Assembly: GCA_963506915.1 (NCBI GenBank)
Contig: CAUORE010000001.1
Location: forward strand, 1-64,000
Length of the DNA stretch: 64,000 nt
Direction of reading: 5' to 3'
Origin: JABCPE02 sp963506915
GTDB lineage: Bacteria; Bacteroidota; Bacteroidia; Flavobacteriales; Weeksellaceae
Below, piece after piece: positions 61,585-64,000 of this stretch. The translations under genes were made by a program, and so were the position numbers. Each line of letters begins with the position of its first letter. Position 1 is the first letter of the stretch. The notes beneath the pieces were generated by a model, which was given only the letters and a program-made list of their open reading frames with translations, searched no databases and was not told the origin of the DNA.

Positions 61585-62700
61585 TTATACCCTTACAAGT
61601 TTTAATAATGTTTCAAAAGAATATAAAGCAGGGGTTCTGCCTGATGCTGGTTCTTTCACAATAATATATCCTTCTTTTATCAACTTCTTGATGATATTTC
61701 CAGCAGTGGCGGGAGGCATCTTAGTGTTGGAGATAAATTTATTATTTCTAAAAACGGGATAAGTAAAAATAAAATCAAGAACTTCCATGCTCCATTTTGA
61801 AGCCAACAATTCTGAAAAGTCATTCTTAAGTTTTTCATAAAGAGTTCTGATTTCCTCAGCTATTTTTAAATTATCTTCAGCTTGTTCTTTTACTGCTCTT
61901 AAGAAGAATTTAATCCAATTATTCCATATATTCTTTTCAGACACCTCCCTCATTAAATCTATATATTCTTCTTTGTGTATTTCAAAGTACTTACTGATAT
62001 AGAAATGAGGTTGAGAAATAATTTCTGCTTTCCATAAATATAAAGTTATTAACATTCTTCCTATTCTTCCATTTCCATCTTTGAAAGGATGTAACGCTTC
62101 AAATTCAAGGTGCATTAGAGCAGTTTTAATAAGTGTTGGAATATCGCTTTCTTCTAAGAAATTAAACAATTTGTCTAATCCCTCAGATAGTTTTTCTGGG
62201 CTGATGGGTATAAATTGTATTTCTTTCTTAATTCTATCGGCAAGGTAATTTTGCTCTTTTTTAAATTCTCCAGGTGTTTTATCTGCTCCTCTGCCATAAG
62301 AAAGTAATTGCTGATGCATCTGTTTTATTAAACTGGTAGAAAACATATATCCATCATCTAAAGCACCTTGTGTGCTTTTAAGGGTTCTTTGGTAAAGTAT
62401 GGTTTCTATAACTTCAGAACGCGTTTTTAGATCAGTATTATTTTCGCTGTCCGCTTCATATTGCAAGATCTCATCTATTGTACTAATAGTCCCTTCAATA
62501 CGAGATGAAATTACGGCTTCTTGATTCCTAAGAGGGGCAAGTAGTATTTCGTTGTTATGTAAGTTTTTCAGCATTTGGTCGAATCTAGCCAACACTTCTG
62601 TAGCCTCTAATAATTCTTTGATAAAAGAACCATAATCAACAGAATTAGGAGGAAATTTATCGTAATGATATTGTACTGCGTTACTTAAATTATAATCCAT
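61585..62700 (-). CDS. Fic family protein (class II, self-inhibited AMP-transferase)
   Basis: 371 residues. An N-terminal helical Fic_N region carries the inhibitory motif S/TxxxEG as SSRIEG (Ser65, Glu69), the Fic core has catalytic His204 in HPFKDGNGRIGR, and a winged-helix-like C-terminal part (about 300-371, NKFISNTKMPPATAGNIIKK) may bind DNA or protein. Fic proteins transfer AMP or other NMPs from nucleotides to hydroxyls of target proteins. Both the active site and the inhibitory glutamate are intact. It faces away from the dnd region, with two long direct repeats immediately upstream. Confidence 0.92.
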   Translation of the reverse strand: MDYNLSNAVQYHYDKFPPNSVDYGSFIKELLEATEVLARFDQMLKNLHNNEILLAPLRNQEAVISSRIEGTISTIDEILQYEADSENNTDLKTRSEVIETILYQRTLKSTQGALDDGYMFSTSLIKQMHQQLLSYGRGADKTPGEFKKEQNYLADRIKKEIQFIPISPEKLSEGLDKLFNFLEESDIPTLIKTALMHLEFEALHPFKDGNGRIGRMLITLYLWKAEIISQPHFYISKYFEIHKEEYIDLMREVSEKNIWNNWIKFFLRAVKEQAEDNLKIAEEIRTLYEKLKNDFSELLASKWSMEVLDFIFTYPVFRNNKFISNTKMPPATAGNIIKKLIKEGYIIVKEPASGRTPALYSFETLLKLVRV

Positions 62701-62748
62701 TTTTACTTATATACCTGCAAAAGTATAAAATAATATACAAAAACAGAT

Positions 62749-62884
62749 ATTTGTTTACAAGATTTTATCGTAAATTGTTCACAAATGGATTTGATTACAA
62801 TTTTTGAATACTAAGTTATTTGTTTACAGGATTTCGTTATAAATTGTTCACAAATGGATTTGATTACAATTTTTGAATACTAAG
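62749..62884. repeat. Two 67-bp direct repeats upstream of fic
   Basis: Copies at 62749-62815 and 62818-62884 (period 69) differ at only a few bases. Each contains TTTGTTTACA and TGTTCACAAATGGATTTGA, partly inverted to each other. A degenerate third part follows to about 62925. They may be an operator for fic or iteron-like sites; no protein is predicted. Confidence 0.85.
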
Positions 62885-63014
62885 CCATTTATATATAAAC
62901 AGTCCATAAATCATTTTGTAATCTTATGTAATATAAGCTATAATTTATTCAATGATTACTTATTTTTGTAAAAATAAAATGGAAAGTCTTTTTATGTTTT
63001 GATAAAAATTTGTA

Positions 63015-63022
63015 TATATTTG
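63015..63022 (+). promoter_or_regulatory. Promoter -7 element of the structured RNA
   Basis: TATATTTG, an exact TAnnTTTG match, just upstream of the RNA. The -33 region (TTTTTATG near 62989-62996) is weaker. Confidence 0.6.
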
Positions 63023-63027
63023 CAAGG

Positions 63028-63222
63028 ACATCAACGACATAAAAAGTGTAAACTTTTTTGCTTTGTTCAAGTAGAACGACCAATTTTATTAGAAGAGTAA
63101 AGGCAAAACAAGTTGGCACACTTACTATATCCTATAGTGAGTGGCTTTCCATTGTTTTTATACTCTTAGGTTTTGGTCGACCTTACTGAACAAAAGCGTG
63201 GAAAAGCCCCTCGCTTTTTTTG
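63028..63222 (+). ncRNA. Structured non-coding RNA, 6S-like shape
   Basis: No protein fits here. Strong complementarity folds 63062-63194 into one long, interrupted hairpin: TTTGTTCA (63062) with TGAACAAA (63187), CGACCAA (63077) with TTGGTCG (63173), AAGAGTA (63093) with TACTCTT (63161), AAAACAA (63105) with TTGTTTT (63152), and an 11-bp apical stem CACTTACTATA/TATAGTGAGTG (63119-63143). It is preceded by a -7 box and followed by a GCG-CGC hairpin with T7 (63194-63221). The shape resembles 6S RNA, for which a flavobacterial family (6S-Flavo) is known; I cannot confirm membership. It could instead be an attenuating leader for dndC, 30 bases downstream. Confidence 0.55.
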
Positions 63223-63251
63223 TTTTTAACAATAAAAATAACAATAGATAA

Positions 63252-64000
63252 ATGGTAAAAATACCTAGCAAAATATCTACAATAATAGAAGAGTTAGTAG
63301 ATCAATATATGGAGCAAGATCGCTACAATAGGCCTTGGATAATAGGATTTAGTGGAGGAAAAGACTCCACAGTTTTGCTTACATTGGTTTGGTTAGCTAT
63401 TCAAAAAATACAAAACGAATTAGGAAATTCTAAATTAACTAGGTCTATATATGTGGTGTGTAATGACACAATGGTAGAAAATCCAATTATAGAAGAGTAT
63501 ACTAAAGATGTGTTACAAACTATACAAAATGCCGCAAAACATCAAAATCTTCCAATCAAGGTAAAAACAACAACACCTAAAATAGAAGACACTTTTTGGA
63601 GTTGTGTGATTGGGAAAGGTTATCCTGTACCAAATAATAGTTTTAGATTTTGTACAGAAAGAATGAAAATAAAGCCTACCTCACAATTTATTACAGAACA
63701 AGTGATGGAAGATGGAGAAGCGATAGTATTAATTGGCACAAGAATATCTGAAAGTCAACAAAGAGCTAAATCAATAAAGAAACATAATATAAAGGGACGG
63801 AGGTTATCTAAGCATCCATTAAACCCTAACACATATACCTATGCACCAATAAAGGAACTTATGCTAGAAGAAGTTTGGTGGATTATCAATGTAATACCTT
63901 CACCATGGGGGTTTGATAATAAAATATTGTTTAATATTTATTTAGATGCTTCTGCTGATGATTATGAGTGTCCAACAGTTGTTACTAATGATTCACATAA
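63252..64000 (+). CDS. dndC: DNA phosphorothioation sulfurtransferase DndC (partial)
   Basis: 249 residues are present and the gene runs off the window. DndC is a PAPS-reductase-like ATP pyrophosphatase with an Fe-S cluster that activates DNA for replacement of a backbone oxygen by sulfur. Visible: the PP-loop SGGKDSTVLL at about 37-46 in IIGFSGGKDS, the VVCNDTMVENP strand, and the Cys-bearing segment NSFRFCTERMKIKPTSQF near residue 135, followed by IGTRISESQQRA. It begins MVKIPSKISTIIEELVDQYM. No dndA or dndB lies upstream; dndD/dndE would be expected downstream, outside the window. Confidence 0.88.
   Translation, partial: MVKIPSKISTIIEELVDQYMEQDRYNRPWIIGFSGGKDSTVLLTLVWLAIQKIQNELGNSKLTRSIYVVCNDTMVENPIIEEYTKDVLQTIQNAAKHQNLPIKVKTTTPKIEDTFWSCVIGKGYPVPNNSFRFCTERMKIKPTSQFITEQVMEDGEAIVLIGTRISESQQRAKSIKKHNIKGRRLSKHPLNPNTYTYAPIKELMLEEVWWIINVIPSPWGFDNKILFNIYLDASADDYECPTVVTNDSH

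Noticed and set aside
62749..62884. CRISPR array
   Set aside because: Only two copies with virtually no spacer (2 bases), unit too long, and no cas genes in the window.

Overview
The window looks like chromosomal DNA of a low-GC Bacteroidota, most likely a flavobacterium of the Chryseobacterium/Riemerella/Elizabethkingia kind. The evidence is the repeated -7 promoter element TAnnTTTG, a fused MurF-alanine racemase, Rho with a long charged N-terminal insert, an IPExxxVDY-type gene between rnc and pyk, DUF4293, a patatin-barrel protein, and a secreted protease with a type IX secretion C-terminal tail. Genus assignment is inference. There is no rRNA, no complete tRNA and no CRISPR array.

Layout. 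1-13.5 kb: mostly minus-strand housekeeping genes (tsaB, yraN, an LD-carboxypeptidase, a LysE exporter, rnr, rpiB, dsbD, an ABC exporter), plus rho (+), a secreted tannase-like hydrolase and a small lipoprotein. 13.6-16.8 kb: sod, a lipoprotein and pgk. The lipoprotein-pgk gap (15.06-15.60 kb) is rich in DnaA-box-like 9-mers and AT-rich DNA. 16.9-27.0 kb (minus): DUF1963, MgtC, a methyltransferase, mnmG, ybeY, a patatin-barrel protein, murF-alr and tdk. Two near-consensus ParB (parS-like) sites flank mnmG. Together with the DnaA-box cluster they suggest that the chromosome origin/centromere region is here. 27-33 kb: rsmI, an EcsC-like gene, a LemA/DUF3137 pair of foreign composition, fabG and a DUF2807 protein. 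33-42 kb: rnhA, dnaB, a flotillin/NfeD-like pair, a TPR membrane protein, GT9, sufE and clpC.

42.7-52.5 kb (minus): an outer-membrane barrel protein and a T9SS-sorted metalloprotease, a LytTR regulator with its histidine kinase, and a prolyl oligopeptidase. 52.5-61.3 kb (plus): a DUF1648 protein, a frameshifted DCC-family pseudogene, a GH3-family protein, DUF5071, an MFS transporter, then a compact fatty-acid/RNA/glycolysis block (acpP-fabF-rnc-IPExxxVDY-pyk) and a bacilliredoxin.

From about 61.4 kb the character changes to accessory DNA: a short tRNA-3'-end-like sequence with flanking repeats (possible attachment site), a Fic AMP-transferase, two 67-bp direct repeats, a strongly structured putative non-coding RNA (6S-like shape) with its own promoter and terminator, and the start of dndC of a DNA phosphorothioation system, cut by the window end. 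The origin-like region and this island edge with its RNA are the two parts most worth following up.
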